Translations under genes and position numbers: made by a program
Shown here: positions 29,640-41,215 of the stretch, in pieces
How the letters are laid out: every line of letters starts with the position of its first letter
Position numbering within the stretch: position 1 is the first letter of the stretch
Origin: Prorocentrum cordatum
Taxonomy: Eukaryota > Sar > Dinophyceae > Prorocentrales > Prorocentraceae
Assembly (NCBI GenBank): GCA_963575745.1
Contig: CAUYUJ010018884.1
Location: 62,001-126,000, forward strand
Reading direction: 5' to 3'
DNA length: 64,000 bases
The notes under the pieces: model-generated
The model's input: the letters and a program-made list of their open reading frames with translations, nothing else
Database searches by the model: none
What the model was told of the DNA's origin: nothing

Positions 29640-30670
29640 ACGCTTCGTAGCCCCATAGGGGGCTCCACCGAAGGCCCCATGGCTGCCGTCCGCATGCGTC
29701 CCGCACACCCATTTCGGCACACCCCTCACACGTTTCGTGGCCCCACAGGGAGCTCCACCGAAGGCCCCATGGCTGCCGTCCGCATGCGTCCCGCACACCC
29801 ATTTCGGCACACCCCTCACACGTTTCGTGGCCCCACAGGGAGCTCCACCGAAGGCCCCAGTGCTGCCGTCCGCATGCGTCCCGCACACCCATTTCGGCAC
29901 ACCCCTCACACGTTTCGTGGCCCCATAGGGAGCTCCACCGAAGGCCCCAGTGCTGCCGTCCGCATGCGTCCCGCACACCCATTTCGGCACACCCCTCACA
30001 CGTTTCGTGGCCCCACAGGGAGCTCCACCGAAGGCCCCAGTGCTGCCGTCCGCATGCGTCCCGCACACCCATTTCGGCACACCCCTCACACGTTTCGTGG
30101 CCCCATAGGGAGCTCCACCGAAGGCCCCAATGCGTCGGCACCCCGGCCCCTCACACGTTTCGTGAGCTCCCGCATGCGGTCACACGCCGTGGCCCCACAC
30201 CCATGGCTGCCGTCCGCATGCGTCCACACCCCTCACACGTTTCGTGGCCCCACAGGGAGCTCCACCGAAGGCCCCAGTGCTGCCGTCCGCATGCGTCCCG
30301 CACACCCATTTCGGCACACCCCTCACACGTTTCGTGGCCCCATAGGGAGCTCCACCGAAGGCCCCATGGCTGCCGTCCGCATGCGTCCCGCACACCCATT
30401 TCGGCACACCCCTCACACGTTTCGTGGCCCCACAGGGAGCTCCACCGAAGGCCCCAGTGCTGCCGTCCGCATGCGTCCCGCACACCCATTTCGGCACACC
30501 CCTCACACGTTTCGTGGCCCCACAGGGAGCTCCACCGAAGGCCCCATGGCTGCCGTCCGCATGCGTCCCGCACACCCATTTCGGCACACCCCTCACACGT
30601 TTCGTGGCCCCACAGGGAGCTCCACCGAAGGCCCCAGTGCTGCCGTCCGCATGCGTCCCGCACACCAGGT
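29640..30670. repeat. 90-bp tandem repeat array (about 11 units in two blocks)
   Basis: Units of 90 bp (CACACGTTTCGTGGCCCCA...) at 29640-30140 and 30225-30670, separated by a scrambled ~85-bp segment. Variants alternate (CACAGGG/CATAGGG; CCCATGGC/CCCAGTGC). Since 90 is divisible by three, several frames remain open. Confidence 0.93.
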
Positions 30671-31234
30671 GTGTGGCGTGCCGACATGGGCGTCGCGGCG
30701 CGCGGGCGCTGCCGTCGGGGTTCCCAGGGAAGCCCCCTGCAGAGGCGACGCTCAGAGTCACGAGTACCGAGAGTCACGCAGACCCAAACTGTTCACAGTC
30801 GTATACATACATTTACACTGGGCGTATCCATGCACGCATTCATGCGAATAGAATCAATCGCGCGCAGATTCATTCATAATCAGACTCGCTCGCGATCCGA
30901 CTCGCACGCGCTCAAGCTTTCATATTCGGACCTATCGTCTTCGTTCGTGTTGTGTACACTGCCACGCATTTCGGCACACCCCTCATACGGCTCGTGGCCC
31001 CATAGGGAGCGCCACCGAAGAAGATATTCACAATTGCGGTACTCTCAACTGCATATGGTTGGGTCCTTCGCCAGGCTAATTTTGTTCTTCTTGTTTTTCT
31101 TGGCCACGCCAAAAGAAATGAGTCCGCCGAAATGCCGGCCTCGACGTTCCTCTGCTGGGTGCAGTCACCCCCGCAGAGGCCGTTGCAAAGGAGGCCGAGT
31201 TGCCAAGCAGCACATTTGGCGTTGCTTTTGGCCC
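30671..31234. other. Spacer with a stray 90-bp-unit fragment
   Basis: 30966-31018 repeats part of the 90-bp unit (CATTTCGGCACACCCCTCA...). ACTCGC-type degenerate repeats at 30880-30915. No gene. Confidence 0.45.
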
Positions 31235-31651
31235 TCAGGGGCCAGGTGTTGGAAAAAAATCAGGGCCATGCTTGACGGCGGCAACGGCCCCATGATCGTG
31301 TCTGGCAGTTGGGATGCGTCGGAGGAAAGCCCCCCGCTGCGTGGCCCGGAGCACGCGCGCGAAGAAACCAGCTTGGAGCCAGAGAGCCGGGCGTCCCCAA
31401 TCGTCGTAAATGGTGGCGCAACCGGGCCATGACCATTCGAGCTGGGCACTGGTTTGCCAAACTCTGCCGACGGCCCCCCCCCCTTGGAAGGTTTGCGCGT
31501 TGCTGTGGAGCGACTCGTATTTAGCGTTAAGGATTGTGTCTCTCTGCGCTTGCCTTCTGAGACCAAATAGCGCGTCTCCTCGGGTGGTGGCGCGAGGTTC
31601 GATCGCGCGGCCAGGGACCCCAGGGCGTAGAGCGCCCATGATAAGATTCAA
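31235..31651 (-). pseudogene. Possible LINE ORF2 linker remnant
   Basis: The minus frame contains LEWSWPGCATIYDDWGRPAL, reminiscent of the Trp-rich linker after RT in dinoflagellate LINEs. No catalytic motif is seen, so this is weak. Confidence 0.22.
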
Positions 31652-33140
31652 GATCGCCCTTTAGGTTTCATGGCTGCCAAAGCCGTTTTCCGCACAAAAA
31701 AAGCGAGAGATGTCGCTCCGCGTCGGTGGGGGGCGTGGATATCCGTGCCCGCGGTGCACATGCTGGCCACCAGGGAACGGACCGATTGAGTCCTCAGTTG
31801 AGTGATTTCGGGGAGACGCCCGTTGCGCAGAAGGCACTCTAGTCTCTAGAATTGGCAATGGCTTCGAGGTTGATGCTAGGGCACTCGACCAATGTAGCTG
31901 CCAGCCAACTTCACCTGGTGGTGAGTGTTGACAGGGTGCTCATCAAGGTAGGAGAGCGGCGACCTGGCGTTTAAATTCGTCGCCTAGGGCCCATCCCACG
32001 AATTTGCCGGGGCGAATGTTCTGGCCTGACGCCCAGGGACCTGGGCGGGGCCGGGAGCGCCGGTGGCCCACCAGCGCACTCAAACTGTTTCCCGGCTCCG
32101 GGTGAAAGCGTTGGCGCTCCAGGCGTGCCCACGCCTCTCCCGGCCTTGGGGCCTCTTCCACTTCAGCGGACGCGCGCGCCGGAGTAGCAGCGCCCCTCCC
32201 GGCCCCGTCGTGTGCCTGAAAGCCCTCAAAACGGCGCGCCAGGAGTGCCGACGCCTCTCCTGGCCCCGGCCCCAGTTGTTGTTCAGACCTTGCTCTGCTT
32301 GGGATACTGAAGAAGCCCTAGGGAATCCTGAGGGGGCCCTCGAGAATCCTGGGGGGGCCCTTAGGAAACCTGAAGGACCCGTCAGGACTTCTGGAAAACC
32401 CGACGGCGATCCTCAGGAAGCAATGGGGAATCCCAAGGAAACCCTGCGGGCTCCTGAAGAAACCCAAAGGCATCCTTACGAAACCCTCAGGAATCTGGAA
32501 GAATGCCAAATGCATCCTTAAGAAACCTTCACGCCGTAGATGCGCACAACTTCGACGAGACCTCATTGTGCTGGAGGATGGGTCTACTCAAAATGTGTCC
32601 CCTGGGGGATATTGAGGAGCTAGGTCCTGGTTGAGTCCACCAACGTACTGGTGCAGCGAAGGTCTGGAAAGGCCACTCTAGTAGCAACAACTGAACGGCT
32701 GTGGCCACGATCCCGTCTCACGATCTCCGAACCATCAAACCCCCTGAGACGTTGATGGGGAGTCCCAGACTTCGTAAAACACCACTCGCATCGATGAGAG
32801 ACGCGGATCTCCTACGCCACGCATCACATCAGTCTGAATCCAACGGCCTCCACAAATTTGAGGGATCAGCAATATCACACTAAACTGCTAATCGAAACCT
32901 CCAAGCCTAGCTAGTTCGGCTCGCAGTGGCTCGATACACAGTTCCTTGTAGCGCTTCGACAGAGGATAGCAGACTACAAGAAACATTAATGACAGTTCGC
33001 CGGCCCAAACGGGCCAAAGGCATGGTGCTAGAATCTCTGGCAAGAGGTGCCGAATCATGCATATTACTAGTTCGCGCGCGCAGAGAGGGGGTCCGCGCAA
33101 AGGAAAACTCTAGACAGGTACCCAGAGGACGGGGAGGGCG
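31652..33140. other. Spacer with degenerate AATCCTGAGG repeats
   Basis: 32305-32530 has ~15-bp units (GGAATCCTGAGGGGGCCCTC, GAAACCCTCAGG). No gene recognised. Confidence 0.4.
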
Positions 33141-33360
33141 GCCATGAGATCATGTACCTGGGCAGCCCGAAGGTACTTGAGGACGCTCACCCGGGCAGCC
33201 CGAACCGATCTTCAAGTACTTTTCCTGCACAGCCTGAAGGTACCTGAGGACGATTCCCTGGGCAGCTCGAATGCACCTGAGGACAATTCCCTGGGCAGCC
33301 CAAAGGTACCTTCGGGCTGGCCAGTGGTGCACCTGGGAGGTTTCTGGGAGGCCCGAAAGG
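33141..33360. repeat. Degenerate tandem repeat of CTGGGCAGCCCGAAGGTAC
   Basis: Five to six units of ~30-45 bp alternating TGGGCAGCCCGAAGGTAC and TGAGGACGATTCC. Confidence 0.7.
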
Positions 33361-33780
33361 TATTATCCTCCCTTTCTCCCCGTCAGCCGCGAATCGAGAA
33401 GCTGGCAAGCAGCCGCCGACATCACCAACGAGGCCTCCAGGACTGGGCCCGCATAGTCACTACCTTGCTCTGGGCCGCCAGATGGCCTGCATCGTGCTTC
33501 CTACGTGCCACAAGACCGTCACAAGACTGAGTATCGTTTGACCGATCCCCATCCCCAGCGGCGTGGCCTGGGCCCAACTGGCCGATTTTCCCCCTAGATG
33601 GGGATATAGGTAGTCCCATCGGGTTTCGAGGGGTGTATCCCCAACTGGGGTGGTAATTTGGTGGGTGTCTCGAAGGGGATGGGGATGGGGATCGCTTAAG
33701 GATAATACTGAAAGACGGCTCCAGGCGGCCGTGGAGCCACTCGGCTGTCCACGTGGTTGGGGCTGCCCCGCGGCTGTGCC
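33361..33780. other. Spacer
   Basis: No recognised feature. Confidence 0.4.
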
Positions 33781-34165
33781 CCCGCAGGGCTCCCGGCGGG
33801 AGCCTCCCGAGGCCCCGAGGCCCCGAGGCGGCGCCACGATCCTCCAGGATGAGGCCTCGAGGCCCCGAGGCCCCGAGGCCCCGAGGCCCCGAGGCCCCGA
33901 GGCGGCTGTGCCCCCGCAGGGCTCCCGAGGCCCCGAGGCGGCTCCACGGTCCTCCGGGACGGCCCCGAGGCCCCGAGGCCCCGGGAGCCTCCCGAGGCCC
34001 CGAGGCCCCGAGGCCCCGAGGCGGTTGTGCCCCCGCAGGGCTCCCGAGGCCCCGAGGCGGCTCCACGGTCCTCCGGGACGAGGCCCACGGGGAGCCCGGG
34101 TGGGCACCGCCGGGGCCCCGAGAGCGCCCGCACGAAAGCGAGCGCCGCAGGAGCGCCCCGAAGAG
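33781..34165. repeat. CCCCGAGG 8-bp repeats in a larger duplicated module
   Basis: Runs of CCCCGAGG alternate with the module GGCTGTGCCCCCGCAGGGCTC (~33770, 33901, 34022) and CGGTCCTCCGGGAC. Confidence 0.85.
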
Positions 34166-34710
34166 CGCCAGGGAGGAGGAGGAGGAGGAGGGAGGGAGGG
34201 AGGAGGAGGAGGAGGGAGGAGAGGAGGAGGAGGAGGAGGAGGAGGAGGAGGAGGAGGAGGAGGAGGAGGAGGTGGAGGAGGAGGGAAGGAGGGGAGGGAG
34301 GGAGGAGGAGGATGGGAGGGAGGGAGGGGATGGGAGCGGAGGGAGGGGAGGGAGGAGGAGGGAGGGGAGGGAGGAGGAGGAGGAGGGAGGAGGGAGGGGG
34401 AGGAGGGAGGGAGGGAGGGAGGGAGGAGGGAGGGAGGGAGGAGGGGAGGGAGGGAGGGAAGGAAAGGGAGGAGGAGAAGGAGGAGGAGGAGGAGGAGGGA
34501 GGGAGGAGGAGGGAGGGAGGAGGGAGGGGGGAGGGAGGGAGGGAGGGAGGGGGGAGGAGGAGGAGGGAGGGAGGGAGGAGGAGGAGGAGGAGGAGGAGGA
34601 GGAGGAGGAGGAGGAGGAGGAGGAGGAGGAGGAGGAGGAGGAGGAGGGAGGGAGGAGGGAGGGAGGAGGAGGGAGGGAGGAGGAGGGAGGAGAGAGGAGG
34701 GAGCAGGAGC
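34166..34710. repeat. (GGA)n / GGGA microsatellite
   Basis: ~540 bp of GGA/GGGA; very long Arg/Glu/Gly and Ser/Pro frames across it are compositional. Confidence 0.95.
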
Positions 34711-35313
34711 CCGGCCCCGCCCCCACGCAGGCAGCAGCGGGGGCGGGGGCGAGGGAAAGGGGTGCCGAGGCTGCTGCTCCCCGGGAGCCCTCTCCCGAGG
34801 CGGGCCCTGCCCAGGACGCTCGAGGCGAAGGCGGCGGCGGTGACGAGGGCTCCCCAAGGGAGCCCGAAAGGGCGACGAGGCGGGGGAACGGCAGCGGTAT
34901 GCCCTCTCTGGCGTCGCCCGCAGGGCCCAGGACCCCTGTCGGGGAGACGTGAGACTCTGGCTCGGGGGACTCGGGTTGGCCTGACAGGGGCCATCATGAA
35001 GATATGACGATGGCCCGGTCCGAGTTGACGCGAGCTCCCGCTGCAGACATCCCACGAAAACTGGACCGTCAAAATCCAGGGCGCGCTCGTCAAAAACCGT
35101 CGGCAAACCCGAGTTCCCGCTTACTCTTAAGTCGGGCGTGTCCCCCTACAGGGAGATTCTGCACAGAAACCCAAAAATCTGCCCCCCACACAAAAAAAGA
35201 AAACAAAAAAAAACAACTCAAAACATACCCCAAAATACTAAAACCAAAAATAGCCCCCTGACCATTTTTGGACAAATTTGTTTGACCAACTTTTGTTCAT
35301 ATTCCCCCTGTGA
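34711..35313. other. Spacer with a lone family-C left end
   Basis: 35131-35157 is the family-C terminus (TTAAGTCGGGCGTGTCCCCC then TACAGG). An A/C-rich tract follows (35180-35265). No matching right end seen. Confidence 0.5.
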
Positions 35314-35520
35314 GTCTTATCGGGTCGGGCGAAAGGGGGGGATAGCAAAGGGGGGGTTGAGAATCAGCTCACGTAGCTGATTTTCCCGGCGCCCCCCGGC
35401 GCCGGAGGCAGCTATGTATCGAGGAATGGGCCCCTCGGTGAGGGCGAAACCAGCTGCATGCAGCAAATTTCGTAACCCCCCCTTTCCCAATCCCCCCCTT
35501 TCGCCCGGCCCGATCTTACG
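35314..35520. mobile_element. Short inverted-repeat element, family B, copy 1
   Basis: ~207 bp with ~30-50-bp terminal inverted repeats containing CGGGCGAAAGGGGGGGAT. Internal hairpin AATCAGCTCACGTAGCTGATT and conserved TATCGAGGAATGGGCCCC. Two further copies at 38661 and 57514. Confidence 0.82.
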
Positions 35521-35739
35521 GTTCCCCGATCCTGCGCTGCTCGCAGGGCCGGGGACCCACGACGACGGGGGCGGCCCGGGCCGCCCTCGCCGTCGGCCAC
35601 ATGGCGCGGCGCCTCCGCGGCAGCAGCGCCGGCGCATGGCGCACTCGGCAGGGCAGCGGCGTCAGGCGCCCCTTCCCCGGCCGAGCGCCGGGCGCGAGGG
35701 CGCAGGGCGAAGGCGGCGGCGGCGCGGCCGGGGGCGAGA

Positions 35740-35913
35740 GCGCAGGGTGATTTCGGGCATGTCCCTCTACAGGAAGAAGATTCGAAAATAGGCAAAAGTC
35801 ATGGAGACGACGTTTTGATTGATTTGGACTACTTGTTTGAATGTGTTTTGTCTAATTGTTATTTTGCTTCCAAAACCCACCTGTAGGAAAAAATGCCGGA
35901 CCTAAGCGCAGGG
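35740..35913. mobile_element. Family C element, copy 2, with GCGCAGGG flanks
   Basis: The core 35748-35905 has ends TGATTTCGGGCATGTCCCTC / (inverted) TTAGGTCCGGCATTTTTTCC, each followed by TACAGG. GCGCAGGG directly outside both ends (35740-35747, 35906-35913) is a candidate 8-bp duplication, but this string is frequent nearby. Confidence 0.6.
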
Positions 35914-35954
35914 CACAGGGCGCAGGGCGAAGGTAGAGGAAGGAAAAACGGCAC

Positions 35955-36110
35955 AAGCATAAACATTCGGCGGACCGCGCGGATTGTTCGGATCTGCGCT
36001 GGGCCCCCTCCCTGGCGCGCGGAGCGCGCCGGGGGCGGAGCTGGAGGCGGCGCCAGGGGGCGCCGCCAGGGGGCTCCAGCGCGGATCCAAGAAGTCCGCG
36101 CGGACCGTGG
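35955..36110. mobile_element. Foldback element, family A, copy 2
   Basis: 35971-36002 pairs with 36076-36107 (CGGACCGCGCGGA...GATC..GCGCTGG) around a GC-rich loop with GGCGCGCGGAGCGCGCC, as in the copies at 8657 and 61470. Confidence 0.72.
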
Positions 36111-36178
36111 AAAGGTTCTGCTGATGCCGCTGCTGCTGCTGCTTCGAGCAGGACGAAGCGGCGCCCGTGTCGGCAGCG

Positions 36179-36252
36179 GGGGAGGAGGAGGAGGAGGAGG
36201 AGGAGGAGGAGGAGGAGGAGGAGGAGGAGGAGGAGGAGGAGGAGGAGGAGAG
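36179..36252. repeat. (GGA)n microsatellite
   Basis: About 24 GGA units. Confidence 0.95.
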
Positions 36253-36330
36253 CCGTCTTTTCTCAGGCAGTTGCTTGAGGGACGGCTTTCTCCTCGCACC
36301 TGCGAATAATTTCCCCCCCCCCCGCGCGCC

Positions 36331-37194
36331 ATGGTGGTCGCTGCTCGACTTGAATGGATTTTGCGACAGTCCGCTTTCGGACGGAACGTCCACTTCTCCG
36401 TAAGCCGCGCCTGGGACTCAGATAAGGCCAAGCTCAAGTTTGTCGTCACCCCTGCCACTGCGTCCAAGGCGGGGGCCGTGCAGACTGCTGCGATACAGGC
36501 GATTGTGAATGCCATCCTCGAGGAGCTCCCGACCTTTTCAGCTGTGGACCGCGGGCATCTCCACAGCGACGGCACCTCTGTTGTTCAGGTGTGGCTGGCA
36601 CCGATTCGCCCTGTTGCCGGAGGCCCCACTGTTAGTCACGTGCTTCCAGGCCCTCTTCAAGATACTCGCGCAGGTGGCAGCGGGGACAAGGAGTGGGTGG
36701 AGGAGAAGCCTTGGAGGAGGAGCACGGGGAGGAGGCCTACACCCTGCCCTTCCGGAGCTCCCTTCTCGACACCCTCGGCTGCCGGTTCTGCTGCTGTGAT
36801 TCCTGAGCTCATGAGGGAGTCCGCGACTCCGGCGCAAGTGTCCAGCACTCTCCGACCTGATGCTCCTATCTTCAGCCCTGCTCCGGAGCACAGTCAGGCT
36901 CTGATCGCTCTCCCATCTGCGAGGATTGAAGCAACTCTGGAGTTATTTAAGCACGAGTGTGTAGCGAAGGCTGAGCAGCAACAGTGCGAGGCCACAGTGT
37001 CATTCGTGGAGCTCTTCAGGCGCTCAGCCGCTGACGGGCTGCAGATTTCCATACCATCAGTTAGTGTTCTCCATGAAGCGCTCTTCATGTTTGTTCGCAA
37101 AATTCAAGATCTTGGGTTCCTCTCCGTGCATCACCATGCTGGCACCTGGGACGTCACGGTCACCTGGGAGGATCCAGGGCAATTGAGCACTTAG
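36331..37194 (+). CDS. Hypothetical protein
   Basis: ATG-initiated 287-codon frame with ordinary composition in an otherwise repeat-rich region, so it may be a real gene or exon. Seen: an N-terminal part with alternating hydrophobic residues, a Ser/Pro/Gly-rich middle (~residues 110-190), and a helical C-terminal part (IEATLELFKHECVAKAEQQQ) ending in WEDPGQLST. No domain, signal peptide or membrane segment recognised. It follows a GGA microsatellite and a family A element. It could be a fragment of an element-encoded protein. Confidence 0.4.
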   Translation: MVVAARLEWILRQSAFGRNVHFSVSRAWDSDKAKLKFVVTPATASKAGAVQTAAIQAIVNAILEELPTFSAVDRGHLHSDGTSVVQVWLAPIRPVAGGPTVSHVLPGPLQDTRAGGSGDKEWVEEKPWRRSTGRRPTPCPSGAPFSTPSAAGSAAVIPELMRESATPAQVSSTLRPDAPIFSPAPEHSQALIALPSARIEATLELFKHECVAKAEQQQCEATVSFVELFRRSAADGLQISIPSVSVLHEALFMFVRKIQDLGFLSVHHHAGTWDVTVTWEDPGQLST

Positions 37195-38660
37195 TGCAGC
37201 GGGAAACCTAGGCTCATCAGTGAGGCGGCATGTCATTGCACAGCAGGTTTCATCCTGTTTGATGTCCACGTGAGCAGTGTGAGCGTGCACCATATCTCAG
37301 TGTCGCATTTCGCATTTTGCAGTGTGTACCATGTCAGCCAGACACAATTCGAGAGGAAGCCGTTCGACACATGCTTGAAGTTTCTGCGCACACACTGGCC
37401 AGGTAGCTGTGTAGATTGGTTGGCATCGGCAGCTGGTCGCGGCTCGTTAATCCTCTGTCTGGCCCCCGCTCGGCCCTGGTGGGCCCAGCGCTTTGTCTTG
37501 GGCACCCTGGGCCCACGCTCCCCCCCTGCGGGCCCTCCTCCTCTTCTTCTCTCTTCCTCCCCTGCGTCCCCCCTTCTTGGGGGGGTGCGTGGGCTTTCGG
37601 CTGCCCTCTCTGCGCGGCTCGTGGTCTGGGGGGTCCTCGTCGCCGCCGTCTCCATCCCGCTGAATCTCGCCATCTTCCTAGTTTGGGCTTCGACGTTCCG
37701 CCCTAAGGAGAAGAAGAAGAAGAAGAAGAAGAGGAGGAGGAGGAGGAGGAGGAGGAGGAGGAGGAGGAGTGGGAGAGGAGGAGGAGGAGGAGGCGAGAGG
37801 AGGCGGAGGAGGCGGAGAGAGGAGGGGAGGCGGAGGAGGGGGCGAGGGCGGCGGCGGGCGGGCGCCTCGCCCTCCCGCAGCTCGCCCCCGGCGGCCCCGC
37901 GCGCGGCTCGGCGGCCTCCGCAGCCGCCGCCGGCAGCGCGGCGACGAGGCGCGCGGCGGCTCGGCGCCGCGCGTGCCTCCGCAGCCGCCGCGGCAGCGCG
38001 GCGAGAGGCCGCGGGCGGCCCTCGGCGGCGCCGCTGCAGGGGCGATTGGCCGGCCGCACTTCCTGCGCCGAGGGGGGGCCTCCTCCTCCTCCTCTCCTCC
38101 TCCTCCTCCTCGTCTTTCCTCCTCCTCCTCCTCCCCTCCCATCACTCGTCCTCCTCCTCCTCCTCCTCCTCCTCCTCCTCCTCCTCCTGGGCTACGAAGC
38201 AGGGAGCAGAGAGATAGTGGGGGGGGACTACCACAGGGGGCGATGCATCGACCTGGAATCGGCGAGACGTCGCCGATAGATCGGCGATAGGCCCCCGAAA
38301 GTGGATCCACACCTGGCTGTGCAGGTCGGGGCCATCGGGCCCCTGTCGGCGATCAGTGGGCGATTCGGGGGTCGATGAATCCCCCCCTACGCTTGTGGAT
38401 GCCACGACGATGGACACCCTAACAGTCCTATCGCTGAATTTTAAATGTGCTTGAAATGCAAGGGCAATGTCCTAAACATGCTTTGAACACGTTTGAAACA
38501 TGTCAGAGACATGTTTAAGACATGTCTGAGACACATCTGGATTCTTTGTTGGCAACAGGCTTCCTCTCCACTGATCGTCCTCCACAGCCCTGCGCCCGTC
38601 CCGCCCTGTCGCCGCCCCCGAGCGGAGCGCAGGCAGCAGGGACACGCCGCCCGGGGGACG
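37195..38660. other. Spacer with (GGA)n and (CTC)n
   Basis: GAA/GGA run at ~37706-37835, GC-rich GGCGGC stretch to 38060, CTC runs at ~38083-38190. ACATGTTT-type short repeats at 38470-38535. No gene recognised. Confidence 0.5.
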
Positions 38661-39145
38661 CTCGGGCCGGGCGAAAGGGGGGGATCGCAAAGCGGGGGGG
38701 TGAGAATCAGCTCACGTAGCTGATTTTCCCGGCGCCTCCCTGCGCCGGGAGGCGCCCATGTATATATCGAGGAATGGGCCCCGCGGCGGGGCCGAAGCCA
38801 GCTGCAGACAGCAGACTTCGTAACGCCCCCTTTCCCTATGATCCCCCCCTTTCGTTCGGCCCGGGCCGGGGGCCGGCGCGCCCACTGCCCAGAGAGAGGC
38901 GGCCTCGCCGGCGGCTCTCCGGGCCCCGGGGCGCGCCAGGGGGCCGGGCAGGGCGGCAGGCGGCAGGGAGGGCGCCAAGGCGGAGGCCCGCCCCCGGGAG
39001 CGGGAGGCGGGCTCGCAGCAGCTGCCCCCCCCCTGCTCGGGCCCGGCGAAAGGGGGGGATAGCGAAGGGGATGGTTTTTGGCAACACGCCTCCTCTCCAC
39101 TGATCGTCCTCCACAGCCCTGCGCCCATCCCGCCCTGCCGCCGCC
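38546..39145. repeat. ~60-bp direct duplication flanking a family B element
   Basis: TTGGCAACA then CCTCTCCACTGATCGTCCTC begins at ~38549 and again at ~39078. Between them lie a family B element and a second family-B end (GGCGAAAGGGGGGGATAGCG at ~39046). Confidence 0.6.
38661..38865. mobile_element. Short inverted-repeat element, family B, copy 2
   Basis: Same termini and internal AATCAGCTCACGTAGCTGATT hairpin as at 35314. Confidence 0.8.
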
Positions 39146-40370
39146 AGAGATCGAGGCCTCCCCATTCCTTCGGCCCGCCCTGCGCCCGCCAGGTCGAGGC
39201 CTCCCCCGGCCGCTCCAGCGCGCCGTGGCCGGGAAGGCGCGGGCGGGTGCGCTCCGGCATGCGGGGGAGTGCTATAGGGGTGCCCCTGGCCCAGGGTGCC
39301 CCCAGCCGTTCGCTCCCTTTATGGGGCCCGCTGGGCCACCTGGGCCTCGTGAGAGGTCTTCCGGAGGCCGCGGGGGCCTCCTTGGAGATCCTGGGGGCAC
39401 CTCGGGCCAGGGGCAGTTCTGGCAGCCCCCGAGTCCTGGGAGCCGCGAGGCCCTGGGTGCTGCCAGAGGTGTCCCTGGCCCAGGGTGCCCTGCAGGACCT
39501 CCAGTGGAGGCCTCCGCGGGCCTCCAGAGCACCACCCCCTCACGAGGCCCGTGAGGGCCCCAGGTCGGAAACTGGAGCACATACATTACCAGTGGCGGAC
39601 TGTTCTTCAATCCCAGGATTTTTGTAGGGTTGAAGACGACGTCGGGGTGGTGTGGTGTATACTTGTTTCCACGCTTTCCCGTGGAAACAACGAAAAATGT
39701 ATACACCAGGATGCCGTATACACTATAATCCGTTTTTCTGTGCGAGTTTCAGTGCAGGGCCCGAAAAAGCGTCGGTGTATTGAGTTCGGTTCCCTACCAG
39801 GGGCTCCAGAGTGGAGCGCGAAAAGCTTTTGGGGCACCTCGGGCCAGGGACACCTTCTCACTGCACAGGCCTTGCAGACGTGCTGCAGCGGATTTTTGCG
39901 TGGGCGAGTGAAAAACGGAGTGAATTTCGCGTAAGTTTGTTTTAGTCTTCGTTCCTGCCCCCCCCCCCCAAAAAAAAAACGCACGAAATTCACCTCGAAA
40001 TCCGGAGCGAAATTCTCCAGGACACTCTGGGCCCATCCGATCGTCTTCCGAACGAGATCCGCTCTGCGATGTTGGCGCCATGAACCTTTGGCAACCGCCG
40101 AAGGGAGGGCCAGTGGGGGGGGGGACGAGAGGAGGGTGAGAGAGGGAATCACCAGCAATTCGGTGCAATCCCGAAGGAGGGGCCGGATCCCCGGCAAGGT
40201 GCCGGCAAGACCGCAGCAGTCGTAGTCGTGCAGTGTGGCTCGTGGCCGCCCGAGAGGCCTCCTCGGCCAGGGAGGCCTCTCGGGCCTTCCGAGCAGCCGC
40301 TTGAGCATCCCGAGGGGCTCCTGGGCCTCCTCTTGAGGTCTTTGGGGCCTCCCGACCGTCGATGTGTAAT
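39146..40370. other. Spacer with CCTGGCCCAGGG palindromes and two inverted repeats
   Basis: GCCCCTGGCCCAGGGTGCCC recurs (~39281, ~39472). Hairpin at 39655-39706 (GTGTATAC...GTATACAC enclosing TTGTTTCCACG/CGTGGAAACAA). Inverted repeat GTGAATTTCGCGT (39920) / ACGCACGAAATTCAC (39979). No gene. Confidence 0.5.
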
Positions 40371-41215
40371 CCTCGCCCTTGGATCCTAGATGCTCGGACA
40401 TCAACATTGAATCCTCGATCCTGGGTCATCGCCATTCGGTCCTGGATCCGCGATATGCGCTCGCCGATCATCGAACCTCGTTCTTCCATCCTCGACCGTC
40501 GACGCTCGAAAATCTAGATTCGACCCTCAATCCTGAATCGGCGCCCCTCGATCCTGGGTTCGCGATCCTCCATGCTCGCTCGTCGATCCTAGATCGTCGA
40601 CGCTCGCACCTCGATATTCGAACCTTCAGCTTTGATTATCTGTCCTCGGAACTGGATCCTCGATCTTGCAACGGTCGACCTTTCCCTCCATCCAATTCCT
40701 CCTTCCCCTAGGTTCACAATGCTCGATCGTAGATCATCGACCCTCGCTTCTGCGTCCTCGATCTTTGAACACCCTCGATCCCTGGCACCCGATCCTCGAT
40801 CCTCGAGGGTATTCGGCCCCCGCTCCAAGACTGATCCCTTCTTTTTCTTCGTTCGAGGCAGAAGCGAGGATGGGGCCCTCCCTACCGCGGACCGCAGGCT
40901 TGGCTACCTGTCGGCTGCCCCGGCCGTCGCCGGGCACTGGGCACTCTGCGGACGCAGGAGAAGGGGGACGGGGAGGAGCAGGAGAACGGGGAGAAGGAAG
41001 TGGACAATGTAGACGACTTCGATCGTCGATGCTCGAACTTCGACCGCGGATCCTCGGTTCGATCTTTGACTCTCGCTCCTTTTTCTCCGATTATTCATAT
41101 TCGTTCGCTGATCCTCCGACCTCAATTTTCGATGTTCGACAATCGAGGCTCGATGTTCGATCCTCTGAATCTCAAGCCTCGAACCTGGATCCTCGATCAT
41201 CCGACGTCTTGGCCT
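40371..41215. repeat. Degenerate CCTCGATC / TCGATCCTCGA repeats
   Basis: Dense short units (CCTCGATCCT, TCGACGCTCG, TTCGATCC) at 40371-40830 and 41015-41205, TCGA-rich; 40840-41000 is spacer. Confidence 0.75.

Noticed and set aside
29640-30670. CRISPR-like array
   Set aside because: Contiguous 90-bp units without unique spacers, eukaryotic context, no cas genes.
29460-30851. 463-codon protein made of 30-residue repeats
   Set aside because: Open only because the repeat is 90 bp; opposite-strand frames are equally open and no start context or transcript evidence exists. Kept as a finding only.
33422-35106. Very long (400-548 codon) frames on both strands
   Set aside because: GGA and CCCCGAGG repeats lack stop codons; no domain and extreme composition.
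35740-35747. GCGCAGGG as a certain target duplication
   Set aside because: The string is abundant within 100 bp on both sides, so the match at the element ends may be chance.
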